Shown: positions 1-6,652 of the stretch, one piece after another
Layout: each line of letters opens with the position of its first letter
How positions within the stretch are numbered: the first letter of the stretch is position 1
Origin: an uncultured Peptococcaceae bacterium
GTDB taxonomy: Bacteria; Bacillota; Peptococcia; Peptococcales; Peptococcaceae
Direction of reading: 5' to 3'
Assembly: GCA_910585405.1 (NCBI GenBank)
Contig: CAJUDO010000035.1
Span: 1 to 26,674, forward strand
DNA: 26,674 nucleotides
Notes under the pieces: model-generated
Databases searched by the model: none
The model's input: only the letters and a program-made list of their open reading frames with translations
What the model was told of the DNA's origin: nothing
Made by a program: the position numbers and the translations under genes

Positions 1-25
1 AAGCCTTATAGGCGCATATGTAAAA

Positions 26-44
26 CCCCCGGCTATGCCGGGGG
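26..44 (-). terminator. Intrinsic terminator of the nitroreductase gene
   Basis: A perfect 8-bp GC-rich stem (CCCCCGGC / GCCGGGGG) with a 3-base loop. Read on the minus strand it is followed by TTTTAC. It lies 28 bases beyond the stop codon of the nitroreductase gene. Confidence 0.8.
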
Positions 45-72
45 ATACTTATTTTGTGACGGCTGTAGTATT

Positions 73-591
73 TTACAGTTTTTCGTAAAACACCAGTTCT
101 TTTAGTGGAATACGGGTTTGCGAATGGCGTTTGGGGTCGGCGGCTTCTTCATTTGTATAGCCAATCACCAAAATATTGACTGGGTCAAGATGATTGGGCA
201 AATTAAATTCTTTCCGTATGATGTCGGGTTTGAAATAGCAGACCCATACAGAGCCTAAGCCCAATTCGGTTGCTTCCATCATCATATGATCAGTTAAAAT
301 AGAAGCATCTATATCACCTGTTTGTTTATTATCAAATGGGCGTATCCAAGCCTTATCGTGGTCGGCGCAGACAATGATTGCCAGCGGTGCCCCATAGATG
401 TTTGCGCCTTTGCTTATTTTTTCAAGACCGTTCCTTTCCTGTACTACAATCAAACGTACTGGTTGGAGATTCACTGCCGTTGGGGCTACATGGGCTGCGT
501 GCAATATCTTCTCCAGTTTCTCAGTTTCCACCTTTTTGTCTGAGTACCTGCGCACAGAATAACGTTTTTCTGCCATTTCAAGAAAATTCAT
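73..591 (-). CDS. Nitroreductase family protein (FMN-dependent oxidoreductase)
   Basis: A 172-residue protein of the small nitroreductase type, soluble and probably dimeric, that reduces nitro groups, quinones or similar electrophiles with NAD(P)H and FMN. The N-terminus carries the family's phosphate-binding pattern (RYSVRRYSDKKV, about residues 10-21). A PTAVNLQPVRL stretch (about 37-47) and GLGSVWVCYF (about 111-120) are typical FMN- and dimer-contact regions. Length matches the short NfnB/YdjA-like subgroup. On the minus strand ATG is preceded by AAAGGA at good spacing. It is divergent from an HxlR regulator, a common arrangement in which the regulator controls the reductase. The physiological substrate cannot be read from sequence. 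Confidence 0.9.
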   Translation of the reverse strand: MNFLEMAEKRYSVRRYSDKKVETEKLEKILHAAHVAPTAVNLQPVRLIVVQERNGLEKISKGANIYGAPLAIIVCADHDKAWIRPFDNKQTGDIDASILTDHMMMEATELGLGSVWVCYFKPDIIRKEFNLPNHLDPVNILVIGYTNEEAADPKRHSQTRIPLKELVFYEKL

Positions 592-665
592 AGATAGTCA
601 ATCCTTTCTTTGTGTTGTATACTGAATGTGTTGTTTCAACCGTCATACAAATTTTATCATGATGC

Positions 666-687
666 AGTGATTCTTCAAGAATGCACT
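666..687. promoter_or_regulatory. Candidate HxlR operator in the divergent intergenic region
   Basis: A near-perfect inverted repeat, AGTGATTCTT-C-AAGAATgCACT, with one bulged base at 683. It lies between the nitroreductase gene and the HxlR regulator. HxlR proteins bind dyad operators near their own and divergent genes. The symmetry is visible; assignment to this regulator is inference from position. Confidence 0.4.
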
Positions 688-738
688 TTTTAGGTAGATA
701 CTTCCCAGAAGGAAAGTCCATAAAGGAGTTGATTGACA

Positions 739-1116
739 ATGTCATATGAAAAGGGACAATTTAATTGTCCTGTTGAGGCGACGCTGTTTCTGATTGGTGG
801 AAAATATAAACCGCTTATTCTTTGGTATCTCATAGAAAAGCCTTTGCATTATATGGCGTTACAGCGTTTAATTCCGAAAGCAACGCCGAAAATGCTTTCA
901 CAGCAGCTGCATGATTTAGAGGAATGTGGAATGATTCACAGGGAGGTTATTCCAGAGAAACCACCACGGACAATTTATTCCTTGACCGCACTTGGACAGA
1001 GTATTATCCCTGTTTTGGATTCTATGTGTAATTGGGGAATTGCTTTTTTGGATAGCTTGCATATGACAAGCTGTTGTTCAGCCACTGGGGAAGAACTAAA
1101 AAATTCTGAAGAGTAA
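739..1116 (+). CDS. HxlR family winged-helix transcriptional regulator
   Basis: About 125 residues, made up almost entirely of the HxlR DNA-binding domain: an N-terminal CPVE with a conserved Cys near residue 10, then GGKYKPLILWYL, the recognition segment TPKMLSQQLHDLEECG, and a wing around the PRTIYSLTALG segment. The family acts as homodimers, often sensing reactive electrophiles or redox state through the N-terminal Cys. A TTG at 733 is in frame but only 4 bases from GGAG (725-728). ATG 739, with 10 bases, is preferred, though either is possible. It is divergent from the nitroreductase gene, its likely target. The C-terminal CC pair (about residues 112-113) is unusual but of unknown meaning. 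Confidence 0.88.
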   Translation: MSYEKGQFNCPVEATLFLIGGKYKPLILWYLIEKPLHYMALQRLIPKATPKMLSQQLHDLEECGMIHREVIPEKPPRTIYSLTALGQSIIPVLDSMCNWGIAFLDSLHMTSCCSATGEELKNSEE

Positions 1117-1128
1117 TTTACTTCTCCT

Positions 1129-1326
1129 CTATTCCTCAACGGTAAAGATTTCTTCAATGGGAACGCCGAATATCTTGGCGATATTCCATGCCAAAACCAA
1201 GGAAGGATTATATTTCCCCTTTTCAAGATTTCCGATGGTTTCTCTGCGGACTCCTACCAGTTTGGCCAGTTCCTCTTGTTTCATGTCGTGTTTTGCTCGA
1301 TATTCTTTTATGCGGTTTTTAATCAT
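1129..1326 (-). CDS. XRE family helix-turn-helix regulator (short, YozG-like)
   Basis: A 65-residue single-domain Cro/C1-type DNA-binding protein. The helix-turn-helix spans roughly residues 14-38 (QEELAKLVGVRRETIGNLEKG), followed by the usual YNPSLVLAWNIAKIFGVPIEEIF. It has no sensor or oligomerisation domain. Its ATG overlaps the end of the upstream DUF3796 gene by 8 bases (1319-1326), so the two are translationally coupled. Such short XRE proteins next to small membrane proteins usually repress their own operon; a matching operator overlaps the promoter at 1692-1754. Its 3' end converges with the HxlR gene, leaving a gap of 12 bases. Confidence 0.9.
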   Translation of the reverse strand: MIKNRIKEYRAKHDMKQEELAKLVGVRRETIGNLEKGKYNPSLVLAWNIAKIFGVPIEEIFTVEE

Positions 1327-1678
1327 TTTCTGCGCCCTTTCGCTCTTTCCATTCTAAAATGACAAGTGCAGCGGTGAAGGTGAAAACGGCAGCTGTAAAG
1401 CTCAGTCCGAAGGCAGTAGGAATAGCCTGGGCAGTGTCATAAAGGCAGGAACAGACAAACATAAAGGGCACAAGGAGAATCATTTCTGCCATAAATGCCA
1501 ATGTCGCGGATTTTTGGACAGTGAGCAGGAATAGTTCGTCGGGAATAACCCGGAAATAGCGAAGATAGTAGGCAAACCCTAGAAAACCATAGAGACCGGT
1601 ATTTCCAGTTGTCCATCCCAGTACCGCGATGAGTGCTAAGAGAGATAAAAAACCCAGGTAGTTAAGTTTGTGCAACAT
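1319..1678 (-). CDS. DUF3796-like small integral membrane protein
   Basis: A 119-residue hydrophobic protein with about four membrane segments (near residues 7-23, 28-42, 55-80 and 88-108). The N-terminal half has the LGFLSLLAL and GLYGFLGFAYYLRYF patterns plus a VIPDELF turn, resembling the DUF3796 family commonly encoded with short XRE regulators. Function is unknown; control by or of the partner XRE protein is inferred from coupling. The ribosome binding site is AGGAGG just upstream of ATG 1678. It is first in a two-gene operon from the promoter at 1726-1754. Confidence 0.75.
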   Translation of the reverse strand: MLHKLNYLGFLSLLALIAVLGWTTGNTGLYGFLGFAYYLRYFRVIPDELFLLTVQKSATLAFMAEMILLVPFMFVCSCLYDTAQAIPTAFGLSFTAAVFTFTAALVILEWKERKGAEND

Positions 1679-1691
1679 AAAAAGTCCTCCT

Positions 1692-1742
1692 AAGTAAAGT
1701 GATATATTTCGCTCTTAATGTGATAAATATATCACTTTACTT
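1692..1742. promoter_or_regulatory. Long perfect inverted repeat, candidate XRE operator
   Basis: Perfect 16-bp arms, AAGTAAAGTGATATAT (1692-1707) and its reverse complement (1727-1742), separated by 19 bases. A third GTGATA half-site lies at 1720-1725, facing TATCAC at 1730-1735. One arm covers part of the spacer and the -10 of the minus-strand promoter; the other lies between start point and ribosome binding site. This fits a repressor operator or a cooperative pair of sites. Confidence 0.7.
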
Positions 1743-1754
1743 GTCGGAAGTCAA
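1726..1754 (-). promoter_or_regulatory. Sigma-A promoter of the DUF3796-XRE operon
   Basis: On the minus strand TTGACT (1754-1749), a 17-base spacer, then TATATT (1731-1726). It points into the operon starting at 1678 and is overlapped by the inverted repeat. Confidence 0.75.
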
Positions 1755-1844
1755 GATAAGATGCAGGAAAATGTCAGCACAGTTCCTATTTAGGAGCATG
1801 CTAAAAATATTCTATCAAAGAATTGCAGTTTGGCGTGACGGAAC

Positions 1845-1881
1845 AAAAAAGCAGCAAGTCTTTTTCCGACCTACTGCTTTT
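1845..1881 (-). terminator. Terminator downstream of degV
   Basis: An 8-bp AAAAGCAG / CTGCTTTT stem with A/T runs on both sides, so it could work in either direction. It lies about 80 bases beyond the degV stop codon on the minus strand. Confidence 0.65.
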
Positions 1882-1963
1882 GTCAAAAACGTGTTGTTTT
1901 TATTTGTAATGTTTGGCTTATCGATAAAGATGCTGGGCGTTGTGTCATCGCCTGTCAGGAAAG

Positions 1964-2827
1964 TTAATCTAAAATTTGAACGCCAACGCCTACTAACCCA
2001 GGGCCTACGTGAACACCCAGACAGCAACCCAATTCTCCTTCAATTAAGGTATCACGGAACGGCAGCTTTTGCAGTACCTGGTCGCGAATGGAGGCAGCGT
2101 CATTTAAGCCAGGTAAGCCGCTGCCGATTAAAGCGACGTTGTATTTTTTAGAGTTGCCGGCAAATTGTACAGCCATATCCAGCACTTTTTTCAAGGATTG
2201 CTGTCTGCCCCGCACTTTAGCTACAGTATAATAAACCCCTTCTGCGTTGCAGGAAATGATAGGCTTGAGATTTAGCGCAGTGCCCAGCATAGCGGTGACC
2301 AAACCAATGCGGCCGCCTTTTTGCAGATATTCCAAAGTGTCTAGACAATAAAATACTTTGGATTTTGCAGTTTCCGCTTCCATTGTATATTTTAATGTTT
2401 TCCAGTCCATGCCCTGTTCAATATATTTTGCTGCCTGGATAGCGGAGAAACCGCTGCCTATGGCGATATTTTTTGTATCGTAAACATAAATATCCAAATC
2501 GCGAATGTTGCCTGCCAAGAGGTTCAGCATGTTGTAGGTTCCACTGAGACCACTGGAAATAGTGATTGCCAATACTTTGTTGTATCCTTCAGAGCGGATT
2601 TGCTCAATGATTTGTAATACCAGCTCTGCGCTGGGCAGAGACGTTTTGGGCACTTCACGGGGTAATCGTTGATACAGCTGGGATGCAGTGAGATCAATGC
2701 CGTCATTGTATTCTCCTTCATTGAAGATGATGCGCAGCGGCGCAACAAACATATGATACTGCTGAATATAGGCTGGCGGTACGTCGGTACCGGAGTCGAT
2801 AAGAATTGCAATTTTATCGGTAGACAT
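1964..2827 (-). CDS. DegV family fatty-acid-binding protein (FakB-like)
   Basis: A 287-residue full-length DegV protein. It opens with IAILIDSGTDVPP, the family's first lipid-pocket segment, and contains KTSLPSAE (about 61-68), the SSGLSGTYN motif (about 91-99) and the LEYLQKGGRIG segment (about 166-176). DegV/FakB proteins carry a fatty acid for phosphorylation by FakA, feeding exogenous fatty acids into phospholipid synthesis; no fakA lies in the window. The gene follows the DUF1836 gene by 13 bases with an AAGGTG ribosome binding site, so the two form one operon. The substrate acyl chain cannot be predicted. Confidence 0.93.
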   Translation of the reverse strand: MSTDKIAILIDSGTDVPPAYIQQYHMFVAPLRIIFNEGEYNDGIDLTASQLYQRLPREVPKTSLPSAELVLQIIEQIRSEGYNKVLAITISSGLSGTYNMLNLLAGNIRDLDIYVYDTKNIAIGSGFSAIQAAKYIEQGMDWKTLKYTMEAETAKSKVFYCLDTLEYLQKGGRIGLVTAMLGTALNLKPIISCNAEGVYYTVAKVRGRQQSLKKVLDMAVQFAGNSKKYNVALIGSGLPGLNDAASIRDQVLQKLPFRDTLIEGELGCCLGVHVGPGLVGVGVQILD

Positions 2828-2840
2828 AGAAACACCTTCT

Positions 2841-3410
2841 TCAATTTTTTTGCTCTAAATGATTTTGTTCCTCCATGCGCAAAATGATAATTTTTTCTGT
2901 AAAAATTTTGCTGGCAAAGGAAGTACAGGCCATGTGAAGTCCCAATGTATTCAGGTTTACCGGGTGATCCATCACAGTGAGCTCTATGGCAGAGTCAGTC
3001 AGATATTTGGAAGCCATGGTATGTAAAGCATTTTCCTGCTCTTGACAAAACAAGTCGTAGGCTTGTGCCAGAGAACAATGTCTGGACTGCAAAAAAATGC
3101 CATTTTTAATCTCAGGGATGAGAAGCACCTGCTTGAGAATGGTAATCACGATAAGATAGGCCATATGCAGCCGTTCATAGCGTTTTTTATTAGGCTTGGG
3201 CATAATATTCAGTTTTACGTAGTTGTTAATCATGGCAGAGGTGATCACCTTATTGTCAGTCTGTCCAACCAGCGGCGCCAAATAGCGCTCAATCAGTGTA
3301 ATGACCTGATCCATATACAACTCTATATCCGGCAACTCTTCCCAAAGTGGCAGGTGGTATTGCTCTACCTCTTTAATCCAGGCTTGTAGTTGTTCTTCTG
3401 CTTCTGGCAT
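2841..3410 (-). CDS. DUF1836 domain protein, probable MerR-like regulator
   Basis: A 189-residue protein. The N-terminal third includes LPLWEELPDIELYMDQVITLIERY, followed by ITSAMINNYVKLNIMPKP (about 57-74), which resembles the MerR-like helix-turn-helix seen in DUF1836 proteins. The middle helices YERLHMAYLIVITILKQVLLIPEI are also characteristic. DUF1836 genes are often next to degV, as here, suggesting the protein controls the operon, but no experimental role is known to me. The gene is first in the two-gene operon, behind a good promoter at 3436-3464. Confidence 0.8.
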   Translation of the reverse strand: MPEAEEQLQAWIKEVEQYHLPLWEELPDIELYMDQVITLIERYLAPLVGQTDNKVITSAMINNYVKLNIMPKPNKKRYERLHMAYLIVITILKQVLLIPEIKNGIFLQSRHCSLAQAYDLFCQEQENALHTMASKYLTDSAIELTVMDHPVNLNTLGLHMACTSFASKIFTEKIIILRMEEQNHLEQKN

Positions 3411-3435
3411 GAAATCCCTTCTTTCCTTCTATAAC

Positions 3436-3464
3436 ATATTAACTTAAATATGAACATTCGTCAA
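3436..3464 (-). promoter_or_regulatory. Sigma-A promoter of the DUF1836-degV operon
   Basis: On the minus strand TTGACG (3464-3459), a 17-base spacer, then TAATAT (3441-3436). The -35 box overlaps the outer edge of the inverted repeat at 3463-3637. Confidence 0.65.
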
Positions 3465-3637
3465 TCTAGTTTCCTACTTGAGTTTCCGTATTTTTTCTGA
3501 AACCCCTATATTCATGCGGGTTTCGAGGCATAATCGTCTAACATTTCACAAAGCGTCTAAAATGCTGACATTTCAAGGCGTTGCTAGCTGAGTGCTTTTG
3601 ATTTTTATGGAAACTCAAGAGTTTCCTAAACTAGATT
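3463..3637. repeat. Inverted-repeat-bounded 175-bp intergenic element
   Basis: The gene-free stretch between the DUF1836 gene and rubrerythrin. AATCTAGTTT (3463-3472) and CTTGAGTTTCC (3477-3487) match, inverted, AAACTAGATT (3628-3637) and GGAAACTCAAG (3609-3619). Inside are a GAAACCC/GGGTTTC hairpin (3499-3524), a perfect GGAAACTC-AA-GAGTTTCC palindrome (3609-3626) and direct repeats of CGTCTAA and ACATTTCA around 3535-3575. It has no coding frame. It could be a MITE-like insertion, a structured leader or a double operator; no target-site duplication was recognised. Confidence 0.5.
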
Positions 3638-3737
3638 AAAAATAAGAATAAAAATGTCTAGTTTTTTCCATACTAAAGGCAGGGGAAGACAATAAGATTT
3701 TAAAAGGGTAATTTCAAAATTTAGAGGAGGTTTTTTG

Positions 3738-4337
3738 ATGACTGTGGATTTTATGAAAAGCAGAACAAAAGAAAATTTGATGAGAGCCTTTGCCGGTGAG
3801 AGTCAGGCACGCAATCGCTACACTTTGGCAGCGGAGCAGGCTGACAATGCAAAACTGCAGGTGGTCAGCGAGATTTTTAAGTTTACAGCGAACCAGGAAC
3901 TGGCCCACGGGAAGATATTTTATGACCATTTGGTACAGGCGGCAGGCCAGACTATTGTCATTGACGGCTCCTATCCGGTGGACCTTGCCGACAATTTGCT
4001 GGATTTGCTGAAAATGGCCCATCACAATGAAATGCAGGAATTTGAGGAGGCTTATCCAGGGTTTGCCCGCGTAGCGGAAGAAGAGGGCTTTGCCAAGGTA
4101 GCTGCTAGCTTCCGGATGATTGCAGAGATCGAGCATAGCCATGCCAAACGATTCCAGCATATCGCACAGCTACTGGAGCAGGGCAAGCTGTTTCGCAGAG
4201 ATGGCGAAAACAGCGTATGGATGTGTACCAATTGCGGTTATCTGCATCAGGGCAGTCAGGTGCCGGAGCAATGTCCGGTGTGCCAGCACGGGCAAGGATA
4301 TTTCATATCGCTGGATATGGCTCCCTGGACCTGTTAA
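3738..4337 (+). CDS. rbr: Rubrerythrin
   Basis: A 199-residue cytoplasmic non-haem iron protein that reduces hydrogen peroxide in anaerobes. The N-terminal ferritin-like four-helix domain shows iron ligands in GESQARNRY (Glu21) and QELAH (Glu54, His57), with a second set in the MAHHNEMQEFEE region and EIEHSHAKRF. The C-terminal rubredoxin-like domain has two Cys pairs, C163-x2-C166 and C179-x2-C182, which bind the electron-transfer iron. The start is ATG 3738, seven bases after GAGGAGG; the in-frame TTG three bases earlier is less likely. It is monocistronic, preceded by the inverted-repeat region. The electron donor is not encoded nearby. Confidence 0.96.
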   Translation: MTVDFMKSRTKENLMRAFAGESQARNRYTLAAEQADNAKLQVVSEIFKFTANQELAHGKIFYDHLVQAAGQTIVIDGSYPVDLADNLLDLLKMAHHNEMQEFEEAYPGFARVAEEEGFAKVAASFRMIAEIEHSHAKRFQHIAQLLEQGKLFRRDGENSVWMCTNCGYLHQGSQVPEQCPVCQHGQGYFISLDMAPWTC

Positions 4338-4418
4338 ACAAGACAGAGAAGGAGACACAGTAAATTCCTATTAGGCAATGGTTCATGGAAAGTTTAGCGT
4401 ATTAAGATATGGGAGTAC

Positions 4419-4922
4419 TTATGGTGTTTGCTGTTTTTTTCGCACTAACTCGATTGCCTCTTTTCCTGTGACGTGGTCAATGGTCATTTCCAGCATATAA
4501 AGCGAATTCCATTCGCGATTTATCGCCTGTTCAAGCTCCATGGCGGTAGCTTCCGGCGCGTATTTGCCCGCCAGTTTCTCGATTGCTGTTCTTTTTGCGC
4601 GCTCGTCTTGGAGGAGTCGTATCTGCCCAAAGATGATTACACTTTGAAAATATGTCGTGTATTCTTCTGGAACGACAGTATCCTTTGCAACCACACAAAA
4701 AGACGCTTTGGCGTTTTGCTGGATGGCATCTAGCTTGTGCCCACTTTTGGCGCTGTGAAAATAGAGCTTTTCCCCGTCATATACATAACTGATGGGCACA
4801 GCATAGGGATATGCTTCGTCACCAATCAGAGCAAGCACGCCGGATGTCTCCTGCTGCAGAATCTGAGCAATTTCCTGTTGGGATAACGCCTGCTTTTTTC
4901 TTCTCATTTCTCGAAATATCAT
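4419..4922 (-). CDS. Pyridoxamine 5'-phosphate oxidase-like flavoprotein (NimA/HugZ type)
   Basis: A 167-residue split-barrel FMN-binding protein of the PNPOx-like group. Family signs are the N-terminal MRRKKQALSQQEIAQILQQ, GVLALIGDEAYPYAVPISYVYDGEKLYFHSAKSGHK (about 28-63) and the SVIIFGQIRLL strand near residue 98. Relatives include NimA-type 5-nitroimidazole reductases and proteins that bind flavin or haem; antibiotic resistance should not be assumed. The ribosome binding site is AGGAGG upstream of ATG 4922. It is monocistronic, convergent with rubrerythrin; an 80-base gap separates them. Confidence 0.85.
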   Translation of the reverse strand: MIFREMRRKKQALSQQEIAQILQQETSGVLALIGDEAYPYAVPISYVYDGEKLYFHSAKSGHKLDAIQQNAKASFCVVAKDTVVPEEYTTYFQSVIIFGQIRLLQDERAKRTAIEKLAGKYAPEATAMELEQAINREWNSLYMLEMTIDHVTGKEAIELVRKKQQTP

Positions 4923-5146
4923 GACAAACCTCCTATAAAAATAAAACGCTTATGGGTCGTTTCTTTGATAGCCTGATGAAATAAAAATAAGCGATTTCTG
5001 GTGAAAAGGATATAAAAATGGTTGCAAATTAAGATAGCACAAATTCCACTACAAGTCAAATCGTTTTCCCATTTTGCTGTATGAAGAAACTTGAAAAGAA
5101 ATAATGAAAAATATATTTTATAATCATATTTTATAAATGATGGGGC
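4923..5146. other. AT-rich intergenic stretch, NimA-like gene to rplS
   Basis: It holds the 5' region of the minus-strand NimA-like gene and the upstream region of rplS. An ACGCTTAT...ATAAGCG pairing (about 4946-4982) could form a weak hairpin in the minus-strand leader. No reading frame or RNA gene is recognisable. Confidence 0.5.
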
Positions 5147-5175
5147 TTGTTATGGATGGAAAAGTCTGATATACT
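5147..5175 (+). promoter_or_regulatory. Sigma-A promoter of rplS
   Basis: TTGTTA (5147-5152), a 17-base spacer, then TATACT (5170-5175). Predicted start near 5182, giving a leader of about 70 bases. Confidence 0.75.
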
Positions 5176-5191
5176 ATCTATGTTTTGAGAA

Positions 5192-5238
5192 GGGCGGTCC
5201 GCTGTTTTAGAGAGGCTAAGATAAGAACGCCTAGCGGG
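5192..5238 (+). ncRNA. Possible structured rplS leader (L19 autoregulatory leader)
   Basis: The 5' UTR contains GGCG (5193-5196), CCGCT (5199-5203), CGCC (5228-5231) and AGCGG (5233-5237). The first pairs with the third and the second with the fourth, giving crossed pairings as in an H-type pseudoknot, or two alternatives. Many Bacillota rplS genes have an L19 leader that binds the protein. Whether this is that family needs a covariance search. Confidence 0.45.
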
Positions 5239-5254
5239 AAGGAGGAGAAAAGAA

Positions 5255-5602
5255 ATGAATGATATTATTAGAAGTATTGAACAGGAACAGTTGAGAGCTG
5301 ATATTCCAGATTTCAGACCCGGAGACACCGTGCGCGTAGATGTAAAAGTAGTAGAAGGCAACAAAGAACGTATTCAGGCTTTCGAAGGCGTAGTCATTAA
5401 ACGTCGCGGCAGCGGTTTAAGCGAAACATTTACTGTACGTCGTGTAGCTTATGGCGTAGCTGTAGAGAGATGTTTTCCAATCCATTCCCCACGCGTGGAC
5501 AAAATTACAGTAATGCGTCATGGTAAAGTAAGACGTGCAAAGCTGTACTATATGAGAGAACGCTTTGGGAAAGCTGCAAGAATCAAAGAAGTACGTCGCT
5601 AA
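5255..5602 (+). CDS. rplS: 50S ribosomal protein L19
   Basis: A 115-residue protein of standard length located at the 30S-50S interface. It has the family's N-terminal MNDIIRSIEQEQLRADIPDFRPGDTVRV, the EGNKERIQAFEGVVI segment, RRGSGLSETFTVR and the C-terminal basic YYMRERFGKAARIKEVRR. The ribosome binding site is GGAGGAG, ending 8 bases before ATG 5255. It has its own promoter and terminator. In many genomes rplS follows trmD; here it stands alone, with no rpsP-rimM-trmD genes next to it. Confidence 0.98.
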   Translation: MNDIIRSIEQEQLRADIPDFRPGDTVRVDVKVVEGNKERIQAFEGVVIKRRGSGLSETFTVRRVAYGVAVERCFPIHSPRVDKITVMRHGKVRRAKLYYMRERFGKAARIKEVRR

Positions 5603-5610
5603 GACATTAC

Positions 5611-5643
5611 AAAGCCGAAGAGTGCATACTTTTCGGCTTTTTG
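5611..5643 (+). terminator. rplS terminator
   Basis: AAAGCCGAA (5611-5619) pairs with TTCGGCTTT (5632-5640), followed by further T residues. It starts 8 bases after the rplS stop codon. Confidence 0.85.
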
Positions 5644-5680
5644 CTTGCCTTGAAATCATAAGTTTTTAAAGATACAAAAA

Positions 5681-5723
5681 GAAGGCATCTTCCAAATTAT
5701 TTCAGTATTTGGAGGATGCCTTC
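5681..5723 (-). terminator. yebC terminator
   Basis: A 17-bp stem, GAAGGCATC plus TTCCAAAT against ATTTGGAG plus GATGCCTTC, with a 9-base loop. On the minus strand it is followed by TTTTTG, fitting termination of yebC, whose stop codon lies 26 bases upstream. Confidence 0.85.
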
Positions 5724-5748
5724 TTGTACTTCCTATTTTTATGGCTAC

Positions 5749-6459
5749 TTATTGCTGCAGGTTATGGTATACATTCTGCACATCATCATCTTCTTCTAAA
5801 GCGTCCAGCAGTTTATCCATCTGTTTTTGCAGGGAAGGGTCAATGGAAGTATAAGTGGAAGGCAACATGGTGATGTCAGCATGCACGAATTCATATTTTC
5901 CTTCTAATGCTTCCCGTACTGCGATAAAGTCATTGGGCGCTGTGATGATTTCAAAGCCGTCTTCTTCGGTGATAAAGTCTTCGGCGCCTGCTTCCAGGGC
6001 AGCTTCCATCAGTTCATCTTCGTTTACGTTGTCATCAGCTGCGACTAAGATCATGCCTTTGCGCTCAAACATATAGCTTACAGAACCAGCAGTACCCAGA
6101 TTGCCGCCATTGCGGTCTAAATAATAACGTACATTGCTGGCTGCACGGTTTTTATTGTCTGTTAGCATCTCGATGATCATTGCCACGCCACCAGGGCCGT
6201 ATCCTTCGTATGTAATCTGTTCATAGTTGGCGCCGCCGTCTTCACCGGTCCCTTTTTTGATAGCACGGTTGATATTATCATTGGGCATGTTATCGGCTTT
6301 GGCTTTCTGGATTGCCAGTTTTAATGCTGCATTATAGTCAGGGTTTCCTCCGCCTGCACGAGCTGCTACGGTAATTGCCCGCGCGTGTTTGGTGAACACG
6401 TTGGAGCGCAGTGAATCCATCTTATTTTTCTTGCCTTCAATATTGTGAATACGTCCCAC
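5749..6459 (-). CDS. yebC: YebC/PmpR family translation-associated factor
   Basis: A 236-residue protein of usual length for the DUF28/TACO1 family. The highly conserved N-terminus GRIHNIEGKKNKMDSLRSNV begins directly after a GTG at 6459-6457, preceded on the minus strand by AAAGGAG. A longer in-frame ATG at 6540 would add 27 residues without family similarity and lacks a good ribosome binding site. Other signs are AARAGGGNPDYN, ALKLAIQKAKADNMPNDNI and YEGYGPGGVAMIIEMLTDN. Recent work links YebC-type proteins to relief of ribosome stalling at proline-rich sequences; older work called some of them transcription regulators. It is monocistronic with its own promoter and terminator. Confidence 0.96.
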   Translation of the reverse strand: MGRIHNIEGKKNKMDSLRSNVFTKHARAITVAARAGGGNPDYNAALKLAIQKAKADNMPNDNINRAIKKGTGEDGGANYEQITYEGYGPGGVAMIIEMLTDNKNRAASNVRYYLDRNGGNLGTAGSVSYMFERKGMILVAADDNVNEDELMEAALEAGAEDFITEEDGFEIITAPNDFIAVREALEGKYEFVHADITMLPSTYTSIDPSLQKQMDKLLDALEEDDDVQNVYHNLQQ

Positions 6460-6499
6460 AAATATCTCTCCTTTGTTTACATGATCTTTCAATCTCATT

Positions 6500-6528
6500 A
6501 ATATAGCACAAGTAAGGTGAAAATGCAA
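6500..6528 (-). promoter_or_regulatory. yebC promoter
   Basis: On the minus strand TTGCAT (6528-6523), a 17-base spacer, then TATATT (6505-6500). It lies about 40 bases upstream of the GTG start at 6459, further evidence that the longer ATG at 6540 is wrong, since that would lie upstream of the promoter. Confidence 0.7.
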
Positions 6529-6652
6529 TGCAATCTGCAAGAAAATTTCATATACTATAGATTAGAAGCATAATTTTTTGAGAAAAATAGAAGGTATCCA
6601 TTATGAAAATATATCATTATTTGACGGCAATAGACGGCAGGAGGAGAAATTT

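Noticed and set aside
1699..2151. 150-codon plus-strand reading frame over the degV 3' region
   Set aside because: It crosses the XRE operon promoter, the degV terminator and the antisense of degV; it has no ribosome binding site or protein-like composition.
4419..4922. Calling the NimA-like gene a nitroimidazole resistance determinant
   Set aside because: The split-barrel FMN family is broad, and sequence alone does not show drug reduction.
6460..6540. Longer N-terminus for YebC from ATG 6540
   Set aside because: The conserved family start begins at GTG 6459 behind AAAGGAG, and the likely promoter lies between the two starts.
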